Source: Spirochaetes bacterium GWF1_49_6
GTDB taxonomy: Bacteria > Spirochaetota > Brevinematia > Brevinematales > GWF1-51-8
Direction of reading: 5' to 3'
DNA length: 6,128 nt
NCBI GenBank assembly: GCA_001829395.1
Contig: MIBD01000124.1
Span: forward strand, 1-6,128
Shown: positions 4,745 through 6,128 of the stretch, piece after piece
Layout: each line of letters opens with the position of its first letter
How positions within the stretch are numbered: position 1 is the first letter of the stretch
The notes under the pieces: model-generated
Database searches by the model: none
Told to the model about the DNA's origin: nothing
Seen by the model: the letters and a program-made list of their open reading frames with translations, nothing else
Program-made: the position numbers and the translations under genes

Positions 4745-5155
4745 TTATTCGCGTTCGAAACCGGCGATAATATACCGCATCTTCTGCTGGAAGTCCGGGT
4801 TGAGCGGGCAGGGTATCGCGGTCTTGTACAGGTTGCCCTTGAAGTCGAGCGACATACCCTTGATAAACACCCCGAACAGGTCGTGGATCTCGTTCTCGTA
4901 GAGGTAGGCCGCCGGGTAAATCCCCGATATGCTGGGGATTTCCGCGTTCTTACCAATCAGCACCTTGAGGTTCACGAGGTCGTAATTCTTGTCATACGAG
5001 TAGAACAATTCGAGCGTATTGGCGTGCTCGACCGAACCCGCCGCGAGACTGGTACATCCGATCTGCACGAGACGGTATCCCGCGTCCTTCATAATCAGCG
5101 TCTCTTCGATTAACAACGAGAGTCTGGTCTCCCGCACTTCTATCTTAGCGTTCAT
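4745..5155 (-). CDS. echD: Ech hydrogenase subunit EchD, NuoC-like
   Basis: EchD is the small hydrophilic subunit corresponding to NuoC (the 30-kDa subunit of complex I); it carries no cofactor and helps hold the peripheral arm together. The 136 residues hold the family signature AAYLYENEIHDLFGV (82-96), which matches the YExEIxDLFGI region of NuoC. The C-terminal QQKMRYIIAGFERE is also Ech-like. The ATG at 5155 overlaps the stop of echC in an ATGA arrangement, with GAGG seven nt ahead inside echC, so the two are translationally coupled. The region before residue 80 is diverged, as usual in this family. Confidence 0.92.
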   Translation of the reverse strand: MNAKIEVRETRLSLLIEETLIMKDAGYRLVQIGCTSLAAGSVEHANTLELFYSYDKNYDLVNLKVLIGKNAEIPSISGIYPAAYLYENEIHDLFGVFIKGMSLDFKGNLYKTAIPCPLNPDFQQKMRYIIAGFERE

Positions 5156-5601
5156 AGTGATTCCTCTTTCTTCGCTTCGAGCATCTTCGCCCGTTTTTCT
5201 TCCAGTACCCCGATGACCTTAATCACCCCGTCGATAATCGCTTCGGGACGCACCGCGCACCCGGGGACATACACGTCGACGGGAATCACCTTATCCGCGC
5301 CGCCCTTGACGTTATAGCATGGGGCGAAGATACCGCCCGATGTGGCGCATACCCCGAGCGCGGCGACTACCTTCGGTTCGGGCATCTGCGCGTACAGGTT
5401 CTTCAGGATATCCGCGCCCTGATGGTTGACCGACCCGGTGACGAGCAGGATATCGGCGTGTTTAGGGTTTCCCGTATTGACGACGCCGAAACGCTCGACG
5501 TCGTACATCGGCGTGAGGCACGCCAAAAGCTCTATGTCGCATCCGTTACAGCTCGACCCGTTATAGTGAAGTATCCATGGAGAATTCTTTAAGAACGACA
5601 T
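5152..5601 (-). CDS. echC: Ech hydrogenase small subunit EchC, NuoB-like
   Basis: EchC carries the proximal [4Fe-4S] cluster that takes electrons between EchF and the [NiFe] site of EchE; it is homologous to NuoB. The 149 residues contain the four expected cysteines: Cys18 and Cys21 in GSSCNGCDIE, Cys85 in ALGVCATSGG and Cys115 in YVPGCAVRPE. The short length, with no extra cluster domain, is typical of group 4 small subunits and unlike the group 1 type. There is no Tat signal, consistent with a cytoplasmic location. ATG 5601 is preceded by AGGAGA (5612-5607), which overlaps the echB stop codon. The last residues, rich in K and E, overlap echD by 4 nt. Confidence 0.96.
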   Translation of the reverse strand: MSFLKNSPWILHYNGSSCNGCDIELLACLTPMYDVERFGVVNTGNPKHADILLVTGSVNHQGADILKNLYAQMPEPKVVAALGVCATSGGIFAPCYNVKGGADKVIPVDVYVPGCAVRPEAIIDGVIKVIGVLEEKRAKMLEAKKEESL

Positions 5602-5610
5602 CGCGTTCTC

Positions 5611-6128
5611 CTACATAAATATATAAAGCAGGATCAGGTTTCCGCCGCCGAGCACGAACGCCGCTATCCACGAGGTACGCAGGACAAATTCCCACTTCTC
5701 GCGGGCGAACGTGTTATCGATCAGTATCTCGAGGAAGTATACCGCGAGCGTAACGCCCAGCCCGATCCAGATATTGAACCCGAAGAATAAAAAGACGAAC
5801 CCGAGTAAAAAGACGTTCTCGTACCAGTGCGAGATTTCGATCAGCGCGAGGGTCTTTCCCGACAGGTCGGTCGTGATACCCTTGACTAGCTCCTGATGCG
5901 CGTGATGGGAGTACGATATATCGAACGGGGATTTGCGGAACTTGATGGTCAGGATATAGAGGAAGCCGAGGAAGATGCCGGGGAGGTACGCGATCAGGGG
6001 TTTCCCCGACGCGATGATGTCATAGATATGGAAACTCCCGGCGATTTTGAAGAAGCCCACGAGCGTAATCAGCACCATCGGCTCGTATGCCATAATCAGC
6101 AGGAGTTCGCGTTCCGCGCCGAGGAAGC
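5611..6128 (-). CDS. echB: Ech hydrogenase membrane subunit EchB, NuoH-like, N-terminus cut by window edge
   Basis: EchB is an integral membrane subunit related to NuoH that couples the peripheral arm to ion translocation. The frame is open to the right edge, so about 171 C-terminal residues are seen and the true start lies outside; the ATG at 6093 is internal, because the codons before it read GAERELLLI and continue into MAYEPMVLI, a typical EchB/NuoH motif. Several hydrophobic segments follow: ITLVGFFKIAG, LPGIFLGFLYILTI, the pair NVFLLGFVFLFFGFNIWIGL and GVTLAVYFLEILI, and a last one near the end (AAFVLGGGNLILLYIFM). Between them lies the loop SPFDISYSHHAHQELVKG, equivalent to the conserved acidic cytoplasmic loop of NuoH. 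The stop TAG at 5613 is embedded in the echC ribosome binding site. Identification is sure; the family normally has about 280-320 residues. Confidence 0.93.
   Translation of the reverse strand, partial: FLGAERELLLIMAYEPMVLITLVGFFKIAGSFHIYDIIASGKPLIAYLPGIFLGFLYILTIKFRKSPFDISYSHHAHQELVKGITTDLSGKTLALIEISHWYENVFLLGFVFLFFGFNIWIGLGVTLAVYFLEILIDNTFAREKWEFVLRTSWIAAFVLGGGNLILLYIFM

Noticed and set aside
3956..5113. Long plus-strand open frame (385 codons) opposite echE and echD
   Set aside because: It is antisense to two genes with intact family motifs, has no recognisable domain, and is a common by-product of G+C-rich codon bias.

Overview
The window reads almost entirely on the minus strand. The right two thirds (about 2187-6128) is the downstream part of an operon for a membrane-bound, energy-converting [NiFe]-hydrogenase of the Ech type (group 4). 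In transcription order it holds echB (cut by the right edge), echC, echD, echE and echF, then the nickel-insertion genes hypA and hypB. The genes are tightly packed: 4- and 8-nt overlaps, or gaps of 3-12 nt, with good ribosome binding sites. The exception is a gap of about 100 nt between hypA and hypB that carries a 16-nt direct repeat. All four cysteine nickel ligands of the large subunit, the cysteines of the small subunit and of the two [4Fe-4S] clusters of EchF, and the metal and nucleotide motifs of HypA and HypB are intact. The complex should couple ferredoxin oxidation to proton reduction, or the reverse, with ion translocation across the membrane.

Downstream, under its own sigma-70-like promoter, lies a gene for a putative secreted lipoprotein built of nine tandem 44-residue repeats, probably a beta-propeller-like surface protein (794-2074). 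It is followed by about 370 nt without a gene (423-793). That stretch holds a strong inverted repeat, two terminator-like hairpins and what looks like a small non-coding insertion element flanked by an 8-bp direct repeat. The insertion appears to have split an ancestral bidirectional terminator.

The left end holds a two-gene cassette with an excellent promoter: a 74-76 residue protein resembling the DUF4258-like partner of DUF2283 proteins, then a DUF2283 protein that runs off the left edge. The promoter lies so close to the start codon that the transcript should be leaderless or nearly so. The organisation is toxin-antitoxin-like, but its function is unproven.

The organism is a bacterium with anaerobic hydrogen metabolism. 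Sigma-70-like promoters, Shine-Dalgarno sites and a bacterial lipoprotein signal argue against an archaeon. The hydrogenase operon looks clearly richer in G+C than the lipoprotein gene and the left end, by eye. I cannot assign a phylum. Nothing here is firmly a new system; the most unusual parts are the intergenic element at 540-768, the repeat lipoprotein and the leaderless cassette.
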